64,000 bases of DNA, from contig NZ_JABEME010000011.1 of assembly GCF_013004645.1 (NCBI RefSeq), positions 81,848 to 145,847 of the forward strand, read 5' to 3'. The notes beneath the pieces were generated by a model. The model did not search any database, had not been told where the DNA came from, and worked only from the letters and a program-made list of their open reading frames with translations. A program made the position numbers and the translations under genes. Shown here piece by piece: positions 18,937-26,408 of the stretch. The stretch is from Stenotrophomonas africana (lineage in GTDB: Bacteria; Pseudomonadota; Gammaproteobacteria; Xanthomonadales; Xanthomonadaceae). The stretch's first letter is position 1, and the number at the start of each line of letters is the position of its first letter.

Positions 18937-20499
18937 ATGGACACCCTGCGCCTGCTCGACCTGGACATCGATCGCCCGGCGCGGCGCGTCAGTCGCAACG
19001 GCGAGGCATTGCCCGTCAGCGGCCTCAGCTGGACCCTGCTCGATGTGCTTCTCGCGCACGGCACCGACGTCGTGGATTTCGACACGCTTGCCGCGCAGGT
19101 CTGGGCGCCGGCGGTGGTCGGTGAAGATGCGGTCAGCCAGCGGGTCAAACTGCTGCGCCAGGCCCTGGGTGACGACAGCCGACGCCCGCGCTACATCCGT
19201 TCGGTGCGCGGTCGCGGCTACCAGCTGTGTGTGCCGCCGCTGCCTGCGGCCGTACCGCCCGAGCGATCACGCTGGCGTCGCCGATTCGGTTGGGGCGTAG
19301 CCGCCGTGGCGGTACTGTGCGGGGTGGCCGCACTGTTGCCGTGGTCGCGGTCGGCATCGCAAAGCGGCGCACAGGCGTTGCTGCAGCGCGCCGACTACTA
19401 CGCCGGCATCGGCCAGGCCAGCAACAACGAACGGGCCATCAGCCTGTATCGGCAGGCATTGCAGGCCGACCCGGAGTCTGCTGGCGCGCGGCGTGGTCTG
19501 TCTCGCGCTCTGTCGGCGCAGGGGTGCCTGTTCAACGGTACGCCCGCGCAGCTGAGCGAAGCGCTGTCCCTGGCCGAACTGGAGCGCCAGCGTGCGCCGC
19601 GCGACGCAGCCACCCATGCGCTGTGGGGCTACGCGCAGGACTGCCAGGGCAACATGCGCAAGGCTATCCAGGGATATGCGCGCGCCATTGAACTGGACCC
19701 GGGAGACGAGCGCAGCCGCGCATCGCTGGCCTACCTGCAGCAGGAGCGCGGCCAGCTCGCCACAGCGCTGCAGGCCAACCTGACCTTGAAGGCTCCCGAG
19801 CGCATCCGCTTCCGTGATGTGCAGGTCGCGCGCGAGCTGGAACTGCTGGGCTTCACCCAGGTGGCCGCGGTTCGCCACGCACGCAACTTCCAGCTGTACC
19901 CGGACAACGTTTTCTCCAATATTGCCTGGCCGCGCAGCCTGTACCTGGCCGGCGCGCCGCAGCAGGCCCGGCAGGCGCTGGACGAGGCGCTGGCGCGTGG
20001 CACGCCGCATCCGCAGCTGCTGCGCCTGCAGGGCGAACTGGCGTTGCTGGCCGGTGACCACACGGCCGCTGCCGAAGCCTTTGAGCGTGGCCGCCAGCTG
20101 CGGCCCCAACAGTCGCTGGGGCAGGCCCTGGCGGCGTTGCATGGACCGCAGCCGGCGGATCAGGGGTGGATCGATCAGCGTCTGCGGAGGTTCGGCGACA
20201 GCGACGGCGACGGCTGGCCCGATGCAGCCCTGGAGCGTGCGTTGTTGCTGCAGGCCGCTGGGCGCAGCAATGACGCGGTGGCAACACTGCACCGGGCCGT
20301 TGATGACGGATTCCGCGATGTGGCGTGGCTGCGTGCTACGCCACTGTTCGCCCCCCTGCGCGACACCCCGGGCTGGGCGGCACTGCTGGATCGCCTCGAT
20401 ACCGATATCGGCCGGCAGCGCGCCCAGGTGCTGGCCTCAGCCTGGCGCCCCGACGACCTGGCCTCGCTCAGTGCAGCGCCGGCAACAGGAACTCGGTGA
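18937..20499 (+). CDS. membrane-anchored winged-helix regulator with TPR sensor domain (CadC/ToxR type)
   Basis: The N-terminal 100 residues form an OmpR-type winged-helix DNA-binding domain (VDFDTLAAQVWAP; EDAVSQRVKLLRQALGDD; IRSVRGRGYQL). One hydrophobic segment at about 118-136, preceded by RWRRR, would anchor the protein in the inner membrane. The rest is a periplasmic region of tetratricopeptide-like helical repeats (for example AISLYRQALQADPESAGARRGLSRAL and KAIQGYARAIELDPGDERSRASLAYL). This layout is the ToxR/CadC one-component type; the signal and targets are not apparent. Start ATG at 18937 (520 residues). It converges on and overlaps by 32 bp the serine hydrolase gene. Confidence 0.8.
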   Translation: MDTLRLLDLDIDRPARRVSRNGEALPVSGLSWTLLDVLLAHGTDVVDFDTLAAQVWAPAVVGEDAVSQRVKLLRQALGDDSRRPRYIRSVRGRGYQLCVPPLPAAVPPERSRWRRRFGWGVAAVAVLCGVAALLPWSRSASQSGAQALLQRADYYAGIGQASNNERAISLYRQALQADPESAGARRGLSRALSAQGCLFNGTPAQLSEALSLAELERQRAPRDAATHALWGYAQDCQGNMRKAIQGYARAIELDPGDERSRASLAYLQQERGQLATALQANLTLKAPERIRFRDVQVARELELLGFTQVAAVRHARNFQLYPDNVFSNIAWPRSLYLAGAPQQARQALDEALARGTPHPQLLRLQGELALLAGDHTAAAEAFERGRQLRPQQSLGQALAALHGPQPADQGWIDQRLRRFGDSDGDGWPDAALERALLLQAAGRSNDAVATLHRAVDDGFRDVAWLRATPLFAPLRDTPGWAALLDRLDTDIGRQRAQVLASAWRPDDLASLSAAPATGTR

Positions 20500-21532
20500 G
20501 GATCCGTCGCGACTGCGGATGGGCGAAGCTGCGGTTGAACGCCTGGCTGGTGACCACCGCCACTACGCGCTGTTCGGGCACTACGAACACATAGTTGCCG
20601 CCATTGCCGGACATCGCCCATACCGTGCGCGGTGAACCGTGCACATCCAGCTTCAGGCCCCACCACTGATAGCCGTAGTCGCTGCCGTCGGGGGCGGTTG
20701 CCTGCGCCCGTACCATCGTCTCGACATAGTCCTTCGGAATCAGCTGCCGGCCCTGCCAGCGGCCACCATCGAGCACGAGCTGACCGAAGCGGGCCAGATC
20801 ACGCGTGCGGTAGCGGGTGCCGCCGCCGCCCATGCCGATCCCTTCTGGCGAACGGTTCCATTGGCTGTGGGTGATCCCCAGCGGACGCTCCAGCACCCGC
20901 GCGGCGTAATCGGCCAACGGCTGCCCACTGGCCTGTTCAAGCACCGCGCCCAGTACGAACGGGTTTGCAGTGCAGTAGGCGAATGCGCGCCCATGCGGGC
21001 TGTCCTGCGGCCGCTGCATCCACGGCGCGAAGCCCTTCACCGGCAAGCTCAGTGCAAAGTCCAGCCATTTCTCGGTTACGTACATGCGTTCCTCGTGGCC
21101 GGCCGAGAATGGGTTCTCGTCATCGCACTCCCACAGGCTGCTCATGGTCAGCAGGTCCTGTACGCGGGTAGCGCGCAGGCGCGGGTCGACCGTGTGCCGG
21201 TCAGTGAAGGCGGGGAAGTAGTCATAGACCGGGGCCTGCACGCCGGGCAGCGTGCCCTCGCCGATGGCGGCGCCGACCAGCAGCGCGGTCACGCTCTTGC
21301 TGGCCGACCGCACGTCATGCAGGGTCTCGGCATCTGCACCGTTGAAGTAGCCCTCATAGACCACGGTGCCATCGACCTGCAGCAGCACGCTGCGGATCTG
21401 CTTGAGCTCGTCGCTGGCGATGGCACGCTCCAGCGACGCCAGCCGGGTCGGGTCCGGAGGCGTGGCGCGGGCGGCGAGGGGCGCGCCACAGATGGCGCAG
21501 AGCAGGGTGAGGACAGACAGGATCGAACGCAT
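20468..21532 (-). CDS. secreted serine hydrolase, class C beta-lactamase/esterase family
   Basis: 354 residues with a signal peptide (MRSILSVLTLLCAICGAPLAARA). The SxxK motif of the penicillin-binding serine-hydrolase fold is visible at S76-A-S-K79, followed by alternating motifs around residues 160-190 (FAYCTANPFVLGAVLEQASGQPL) and a C-terminal GNGGNYVFVVPEQRVVAV strand as in this family. Members act as esterases, peptidases or beta-lactamases; the substrate cannot be read from sequence. Start ATG at 21532 has GGAG 7 bases upstream; a longer frame exists but lacks a signal peptide at its start. It overlaps the 3' end of the convergent TPR regulator. Confidence 0.8.
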   Translation of the reverse strand: MRSILSVLTLLCAICGAPLAARATPPDPTRLASLERAIASDELKQIRSVLLQVDGTVVYEGYFNGADAETLHDVRSASKSVTALLVGAAIGEGTLPGVQAPVYDYFPAFTDRHTVDPRLRATRVQDLLTMSSLWECDDENPFSAGHEERMYVTEKWLDFALSLPVKGFAPWMQRPQDSPHGRAFAYCTANPFVLGAVLEQASGQPLADYAARVLERPLGITHSQWNRSPEGIGMGGGGTRYRTRDLARFGQLVLDGGRWQGRQLIPKDYVETMVRAQATAPDGSDYGYQWWGLKLDVHGSPRTVWAMSGNGGNYVFVVPEQRVVAVVTSQAFNRSFAHPQSRRILTEFLLPALH

Positions 21533-21659
21533 CGTCGGACTCCATCGAAAGGGAACCCGATTGAGCCTGCGCTGCGTCTGAAGTGCTGGAAGCCGGCCTG
21601 AAGAATTCTGAAGGCCTTGTGCCACAAGGCTCCGGTGTTCGACCGCTGCAGCTATAACG

Positions 21660-21832
21660 CCCAGTTGACCCTCGGATGGCCATGGCGATCAGTCCGCCGA
21701 ACAGCTCCACCGCCTTCGCCAGGTCGCCTTCGTGGAACGCATCGTAGGCGCGCGCTTCCAGTATCTGGTGTTCGTCGAGGGAGGCATCGTCCAGCAGGTT
21801 GCCGTAGTCGGGGTGTCGGTGTTCATATCCAT
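21660..21832 (-). pseudogene. possible frameshifted small gene
   Basis: In the 516-bp gap between the serine hydrolase and the GH18 gene, one leftward frame from about 21809 down to 21677 reads like real protein (LLDDASLDEHQILEARAY and then DLAKAVELFGGLIAM, amphipathic helix), but it has no start codon of its own. An ATG at 21826 (or 21832) lies in the neighbouring frame and reads MNTDTPTTAT; a single-base shift after MNTDTP would join the two. After 21677 the frame loses protein character and runs into the serine hydrolase leader without a natural stop. This suggests a decayed small gene; no family recognised. Confidence 0.3.
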
Positions 21833-22048
21833 GTGCGGTTGAAGATCCGCGGCCACGTTCGCCGAAGCAGGGGGCCGGGTGCGTTGCGTCGGCGCGTGTC
21901 CTGCTGCAATGCGTGATGGCAGTGGCATGACTGCCTCGTTGTCGCCCTCTGGCTGATCGTTGCTGTCCACTGGACGACATGCCGCGACAACCGTCCCGCA
22001 GCCCCATCGGTTTGCTAACGTGGCTGCGCCTTCGAACCGGGAGTTCCC

Positions 22049-23239
22049 ATGTTCCGCCAGACCGTGGCCGTTCTTGCCGTGCTGATTGCCGGTGCCTTGC
22101 CCATCGCCGCGCTCGCCGCGCCCGCGCAAGCGCCGATCTTCGGCGCCTACTACCCCGGTGGTTCGGCCGAGCGCTACCCGGTGTCGAGCATTCCCGCCGA
22201 GCGCCTGACCCATCTGTTCTATGCGTTCTCCACCATTGAGGACGGCCGCTGCACGGTCGGTGCGGAGGCGCCGAAGAACTTCGCCGCGCTGGCTGAACTC
22301 AAGAAGGCGCACCCGCACCTGCGCACGCTGATCTCGATCGGTGGTTGGGGCGCAGGTGGGTTCTCCGATGCAGCGCTGACCGAGGCCAGCCGCAAGCGCC
22401 TGGTGGACTCGTGCATGGCGCTGTTCTTCGATCGTCATCCCGGCAGTTTCGACGGCGTGGACATCGACTGGGAATTCCCGGTCAGTGGCGGGCCGAAAGA
22501 GCTGGCGCATCGCCCGCAGGACCGTGCCAATCTGACCCGGCTCGCGCAGGCGTTCCGCGTGGCACTCGACGCGCACGGCCGCAAGGCGGGGCAGCCGATG
22601 CTGCTGACCGCTGCGCTGGCCGCCGGTCGCCTGCAGACCGATGGCCCGTACGATCCAGCAGCGAGCTATGACCTGCCGGCGTTGGCCAAGGTGTTCGATT
22701 TCATCAACCTGATGAGCTACGACATGGGCACCGGCTTCTCGGCAGTGTCGACGTTCAACGCGCCCTTGCATGAAGTGCCGGCCGATCCGCTGGCGCCGGA
22801 GCTGCGGCGCTGGAACAACGTCGCCGGCGCGGTGCAGTACTACCGCGAGCACGGCGTGCCGGCCGAGAAGCTGGTGCTGGGCGTACCGTTCTACGGGCGC
22901 GGCTTCAAGGTCACCGGCGATGCCCCGGATGGGCTGTACCAGTCCTACAGTGCGCCGGCCGATGCCGGCGACTGGCGGGTGATCAAGGCACGCTATCTCG
23001 ACCAGCCGGGTTGGACGAAGCACTGGCAGCCGCAGGCGCAGAGCCCATGGCTGTACAACGCCGGGCAGAAGATCTTCATCAGCTATGAAGACCCGCGCTC
23101 GATCGGCCTGCGTGCGCAGTTCGCCCGTGAGCAGGGCCTGGCCGGGGTGTTCATGTGGGAGCTGACCGGCGACGACGAACAGGCCAGCCTGCTCAATGCC
23201 ATGCTGGGCCCGTGGCAGAAAGCGCGCATCGGCGACTGA
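22049..23239 (+). CDS. secreted glycoside hydrolase family 18 protein (chitinase-like)
   Basis: 396 residues with a signal peptide (cleavage after about residue 24, ALAAPAQA). The GH18 TIM-barrel motifs are clear: SIGGWGAGGF (strand 3) and DGVDIDWEF at 135-143, with E142 as the predicted proton donor; MSYDM and ENLMVFGVPFYGR-like segment (VLGVPFYGRGF) follow, ending with GVFMWELTGDD on strand 8. Such enzymes hydrolyse chitin or related beta-1,4 GlcNAc polymers. It stands alone, without a chitin-binding domain, so it may act on soluble oligomers or fungal cell walls. ATG at 22049 has GGGAG upstream. Confidence 0.9.
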   Translation: MFRQTVAVLAVLIAGALPIAALAAPAQAPIFGAYYPGGSAERYPVSSIPAERLTHLFYAFSTIEDGRCTVGAEAPKNFAALAELKKAHPHLRTLISIGGWGAGGFSDAALTEASRKRLVDSCMALFFDRHPGSFDGVDIDWEFPVSGGPKELAHRPQDRANLTRLAQAFRVALDAHGRKAGQPMLLTAALAAGRLQTDGPYDPAASYDLPALAKVFDFINLMSYDMGTGFSAVSTFNAPLHEVPADPLAPELRRWNNVAGAVQYYREHGVPAEKLVLGVPFYGRGFKVTGDAPDGLYQSYSAPADAGDWRVIKARYLDQPGWTKHWQPQAQSPWLYNAGQKIFISYEDPRSIGLRAQFAREQGLAGVFMWELTGDDEQASLLNAMLGPWQKARIGD

Positions 23240-23329
23240 GCTGCATCAGGCGATGTCCGGCGCAATGCCGCAACGCCATCGACCCAACCCCGCACAGCAT
23301 GTCCATGCCCGCAGCGTTACGCTGTGGGC

Positions 23330-23722
23330 ATGATCCATCTTGAACGCTTGGACCACCTGGTCCTCACCGTCGCCGACATCGAACGCAGCTGTGCTTTCTA
23401 CCAGCGCGTGCTCGGCATGCAGGTCGTGCGCTTCGGTGCGGGCCGTACCGCGGTGCAGTTCGGCCAGCAGAAGATCAATCTGCATCCGGCCAGTGCACCG
23501 CTGCAGCCGCATGCGCGGCGACCCACGCCGGGCAGTGCCGACCTGTGCCTGGTCACGCGTACGGCGACAGTCGATGTGCTGGCCCACCTGCAGGCGCAGT
23601 CCGTTGCGGTGGAGGAGGGGCCGGTCGCACGCACCGGCGCGCTGGGACCGATCGAATCGGTGTATTTCCGCGACCCGGATGGCAACCTGATCGAAGTGAG
23701 TCGTTACCGGGGCGAGGCATGA
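23330..23722 (+). CDS. VOC-superfamily (glyoxalase/dioxygenase-like) protein
   Basis: 130 residues of the vicinal-oxygen-chelate fold: paired beta-alpha-beta-beta-beta units with HLERLDHLVLTVADIERSCAFY at the N-terminus and GALGPIESVYFRDPDGNLIEVSRY at the C-terminus. The His in DHLVL and the Glu in NLIEVSRY are the usual metal ligands. Relatives act as ring-cleaving dioxygenases, glyoxalases or antibiotic-binding proteins; the substrate is unknown. GTG at 23324 is an alternative start two codons upstream. Confidence 0.82.
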   Translation: MIHLERLDHLVLTVADIERSCAFYQRVLGMQVVRFGAGRTAVQFGQQKINLHPASAPLQPHARRPTPGSADLCLVTRTATVDVLAHLQAQSVAVEEGPVARTGALGPIESVYFRDPDGNLIEVSRYRGEA

Positions 23723-23732
23723 TCCTGCTTGG

Positions 23733-23799
23733 GTAGCGTCGAGCTTGCTCGACGGTGCTTGGCGCGAAATCAACAGCTGTCGAGCAAGCTCGACGCTAC
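23733..23799. repeat. inverted pair of SMAG palindromes
   Basis: GTAGCGTCGAGCTTGCTCGACG (from 23733) and, in opposite orientation, CTGTCGAGCAAGCTCGACGCTAC (23777-23799). The two are inverted copies, so the pair can form a longer cruciform or bidirectional hairpin between the convergent VOC and PepSY genes, perhaps serving as terminator. Confidence 0.75.
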
Positions 23800-23851
23800 A
23801 GGGGGCGTTGCGCGCAACGGTAGGTCGCGCCGGGCCATGCCCGGCGGAGGC

Positions 23852-25411
23852 TCAGTTGGCCCAGACGCTGTTGGGGTCGCCGTTGCGGGCGCGGCGCTGG
23901 CTGGCGACGGCCAGGCGGGCGAAGCCGAAGGCCATGGCCAGCGCGATGGCATCGACCCAGAACAGCGGCCAGTGACCACGCCCCGCAGCACGCCACAGCC
24001 AGTCGCCATTGAGTGCGCCGTGCAGCACCGGCACCAGTGCGGTACTGATCGCTGCCGCCCACAGCAGTTCGCGTGCGGCCTGCGCCGGGCGTCGCAGCGC
24101 GGCCCATAGCGCACAGGCCGCCCAGCTGCCGAAGCAGGCCCAGCGGATGCCGTGGTCGACCGCCGTCGGCGCCAGCCGCTCCAGCACCAGTGCGGTGACG
24201 AAGGCGACCGAGATCGCCACGCACAGGCCGATGCACACACCGACCGTCGCCCGCGCCATGTTCACCCCGGCACGCGGCTGCTGCGGCTGGCGGCGCCTGC
24301 GCCGCGATTCGATCCACAACAGGTTGCCGGAGTAGAACAGGAAGGCACCGCCGAGGCCGAGCAGGAAGTACAGCCAGACCACCACGCCATTGCCGAATTC
24401 GCCGAAGTGCAGCGCGTAGGCGGCGCTGAGCGTGGCATGGTTGGCGTCGCGCTGGCCCGGTAGCTGCGAGGCCAGAACGTTGCCGGTGGTCACGTCCAGC
24501 GCCACCGCGCCAAGCGGGCCGAGCGTGCCGGTGGATTCACCGGTGATCTCGATGGTGGCATTGGCATCGCCGGCATTGGCCAGCTTCAGGTAGGCCGGCT
24601 CGAAGTTGGCCACGCCCTGTGCGCGGGCGACTTCAAGCGCACGTGCATGCAGCACGCGCAGGCTGCCCGGCGGCGCCGGAATGCCACTGGCCTCGCGCAC
24701 GGGCGCGGTGTCCATCGCCGTCGGCACCGCCTGCAGGGCCTTGCCGTCGTAGATCAACGGGTTGAGCAGGGCCATCTGCACGAACACCAGGCAGAGCAGG
24801 GCGCCGGTCACCGCAAACATCAGGTGGAAAGGCAGGCTGAGCACGCCGACCACGTTGTGCGCGTCCTGCCACAGCTGCTTCAGGTTGCGGCCCGGACGCA
24901 GCGCGAACAGATCACTGAACAGCTTCGGCAGGTGGATCACCAGGCCGCTCAGCAGCGCCATGCCATACAGCAGGCTGACGATGCCCATCACGTAGATGCC
25001 GGCCACCGGCAGGCCGAGGCTGTAATGCAGCTCGTTGACCAGCTCGGCCAGTCCGGTCTGTGGTGGTGTGGTGCTGCCGGCGATCTGGCCGGGCCAGGCA
25101 TAGCGCCAGCTGCCATCATCGGTCTGCCAGTACGCAAGTGGCTGCGGATGTTCGGCGCCGGGGAAGGTCATGCCGACGTGGCGGCGGGCTTCCGGGTGTG
25201 CCGCCAGTACGTCTTCCAGCAGATACTGCGCGTCGTCCAGGCCCGCTGGCAGCGCGGTGGCTGCGCCCGGGGTCTGCCACAGCGGCAGGTCGTGATGGAA
25301 CAGGGTCAGCGCACCCGCGTAGAAGGCCACGAACAGGCCGAAGCCGGCGACCAGGCCGACCCAGGTGTGCAGGGTGGTAAACGTGCGCAGGGTCTGCGAA
25401 CTGAACTTCAT
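23852..25411 (-). CDS. PepSY-associated transmembrane protein
   Basis: 519-residue inner-membrane protein with a first helix at about 17-38 (VGLVAGFGLFVAFYAGALTLF), two periplasmic PepSY-type segments, and more helices (GIYVMGIVSLLYGMALLSGLV; LPFHLMFAVTGALLCLVF; VVWLYFLLGLGGAFLFYSGNLLW; several near the C-terminus). Pairs of conserved His residues in membrane helices (HTWVGL, HNVVGVLSLPFHL) resemble haem-binding ferric-siderophore reductases. It is last in a leftward operon after DUF3325 and DUF3649 genes, a set that commonly accompanies siderophore uptake. The Fur-box candidate upstream supports an iron role; the reductase activity is inference. Confidence 0.85.
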   Translation of the reverse strand: MKFSSQTLRTFTTLHTWVGLVAGFGLFVAFYAGALTLFHHDLPLWQTPGAATALPAGLDDAQYLLEDVLAAHPEARRHVGMTFPGAEHPQPLAYWQTDDGSWRYAWPGQIAGSTTPPQTGLAELVNELHYSLGLPVAGIYVMGIVSLLYGMALLSGLVIHLPKLFSDLFALRPGRNLKQLWQDAHNVVGVLSLPFHLMFAVTGALLCLVFVQMALLNPLIYDGKALQAVPTAMDTAPVREASGIPAPPGSLRVLHARALEVARAQGVANFEPAYLKLANAGDANATIEITGESTGTLGPLGAVALDVTTGNVLASQLPGQRDANHATLSAAYALHFGEFGNGVVVWLYFLLGLGGAFLFYSGNLLWIESRRRRRQPQQPRAGVNMARATVGVCIGLCVAISVAFVTALVLERLAPTAVDHGIRWACFGSWAACALWAALRRPAQAARELLWAAAISTALVPVLHGALNGDWLWRAAGRGHWPLFWVDAIALAMAFGFARLAVASQRRARNGDPNSVWAN

Positions 25412-25421
25412 GGAAGGGGTC

Positions 25422-25685
25422 TCATTGCACCGCGCCGGTCAGGCGCAGCAGCCCGAGCACGGCGAAACCGGTGGCCGCGCTGCCGGCCAGCACCAGCCAG
25501 GCGCGCAGCGCACTGCGGAAACTGAACGCCCACAGGGCGGCCAGCATCCACAGCGGGATGAAGGCGATCAGGGTCGGCACCAGCGCCCGCTGCCACGGGC
25601 CGGGCGGCAGCCACGCCAGCAGGCCGGTGGTGGCTGCGGCCAGAAAGAAGCCAGCGATGATGCCGGCAAGGGCACGCGGCCACAT
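25422..25685 (-). CDS. DUF3649 small membrane protein
   Basis: 87 residues with about three hydrophobic helices (ALAGIIAGFFLAAATTGLLAW; TLIAFIPLWMLAALWAFSF; LRAWLVLAGSAATGFAVLGLL). The WAFSFRSALRAWL stretch matches the DUF3649 iron-uptake-associated family as I know it. Its start overlaps the stop of the preceding DUF3325 gene (25683-25687), so they are probably translationally coupled. It lies 10 bp before the PepSY gene. Function unknown; likely part of the same inner-membrane complex. Confidence 0.75.
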   Translation of the reverse strand: MWPRALAGIIAGFFLAAATTGLLAWLPPGPWQRALVPTLIAFIPLWMLAALWAFSFRSALRAWLVLAGSAATGFAVLGLLRLTGAVQ

Positions 25686-25981
25686 CAGGGCGACTCCGTG
25701 CCGGGGCGGTGCCAGGCGGCCAGCGCCGGCAGCAGCATCGCCGCCAGCATCCAGGTGCACAGCATGGCCACCAGGCCGGCGGCAAAGCCGAGCTCGGCCA
25801 TCCACAGCCACAGCGCGGCAGCCGCGGCGACCAGGCCGATCTGGTGGCCGAGGCGGCCGGCGCGGCGCAGGCGTGGCCAGCGGCAGTGCGGCGAGGCGGC
25901 ATAGAAGGCCAGCGCCGAGAACATCGCTGCCAGCATGCCCAGGCTGCAGAAGCCGAGCGTGGAAAGGCCGACGGTGATCAT
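25685..25981 (-). CDS. DUF3325 small membrane protein
   Basis: 98 residues, three hydrophobic helices (ITVGLSTLGFCSLGMLAAMF; IGLVAAAAALWLWMAELGF; GLVAMLCTWMLAAMLLPAL) with a CRWPRLRRAGRL basic loop. It matches the DUF3325 pattern and is first in the DUF3325-DUF3649-PepSY operon. ATG at 25981 is chosen because the frame upstream (to 26098) is Pro/Arg-rich and not membrane-like, although that longer form cannot be excluded. The operon probably responds to iron via the site at 26118. Confidence 0.72.
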   Translation of the reverse strand: MITVGLSTLGFCSLGMLAAMFSALAFYAASPHCRWPRLRRAGRLGHQIGLVAAAAALWLWMAELGFAAGLVAMLCTWMLAAMLLPALAAWHRPGTESP

Positions 25982-26117
25982 CGCGGGCGGCCAGCGTGGC
26001 AGCGGGCCGGCGAACGCGGGACACGGGCGGGGCCGGCGGGAGCCGGTCGGAGCGGGTGGCGCATCACGGGGTCCTGGGGAAAGCGGGCAGGCTGGCACGA
26101 GGCGCCTGCGCCGACAT

Positions 26118-26132
26118 GGTAATCATTGCCAT
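26118..26132 (-). promoter_or_regulatory. Fur-box candidate upstream of the DUF3325-DUF3649-PepSY operon
   Basis: TGGTAATCATTGCCA matches the 7-1-7 Fur consensus TGATAATNATTATCA at 11 of 14 defined positions. It is 136 bp upstream of the DUF3325 start and about 46 bp upstream of the thrS promoter -35 box on the other strand; its place and the gene content fit iron control of the leftward operon. Confidence 0.6.
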
Positions 26133-26177
26133 TTCACGCCGCCAGCGAGACCCATTCAGGGGACCGTACGGTGGGCC

Positions 26178-26206
26178 TTGGGCTTTCCCGTGCACTGGTT
26201 TAAGAT
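26178..26206 (+). promoter_or_regulatory. candidate thrS promoter
   Basis: TTGGGC (26178-26183), 17-bp spacer, TAAGAT (26201-26206). Start of transcription is expected near 26213, leaving a leader of about 195 nt ahead of thrS. Confidence 0.55.
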
Positions 26207-26266
26207 CATCGCAGAACCCTGACTGGAACAAGGTGGCCCGCGCCCAGCGCCGGCCGAGCGTGCGAC

Positions 26267-26293
26267 ATGAGCACTACCACCGCCCACTGTTGA
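26267..26293 (+). CDS. threonine-rich leader peptide (candidate attenuator peptide of thrS)
   Basis: ATG-AGC-ACT-ACC-ACC-GCC-CAC-TGT-TGA encodes MSTTTAHC, with three consecutive threonine codons. It sits between a promoter and a terminator/antiterminator pair directly upstream of the threonyl-tRNA synthetase gene. In proteobacterial attenuators, ribosome stalling at codons of the regulated amino acid when its tRNA is uncharged favours the antiterminator. No strong Shine-Dalgarno is visible (GCGAGCGTGC upstream is weak), so translation is not certain. Confidence 0.5.
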   Translation: MSTTTAHC

Positions 26294-26305
26294 CCTGCCC
26301 CCGAA

Positions 26306-26344
26306 GGCCCTGTGTACCAGGCGCCCTCGCGGCGCTTTTTTATT
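26306..26344 (+). terminator. antiterminator/terminator pair ahead of thrS
   Basis: Terminator: GCGCC (26321-26325), loop CTCGC, GGCGC (26331-26335), extendable by A-T and G-T pairs, followed by six T residues (26336-26341). Alternative: GGC-CCTG (26306-26312) pairs with CAGG-c-GCC (26318-26325) across loop TGTAC; it uses the 5' arm of the terminator, so the two folds exclude each other. It lies 13 bases after the stop of the Thr-rich leader peptide and 65 bases before thrS. Confidence 0.7.
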
Positions 26345-26408
26345 GCCCGGGCGCTGCCCCGGGAACGCTTTCCAGCCCGCTCAGCGGGCCCCGCACGAAG
26401 CCACTGCG

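Noticed and set aside
26343..26408. N-terminal extension of ThrS from 26343
   Set aside because: The extra 22 residues would start inside the terminator tail and are Pro/Arg/Ala-rich; ATG at 26409 gives the family N-terminus.
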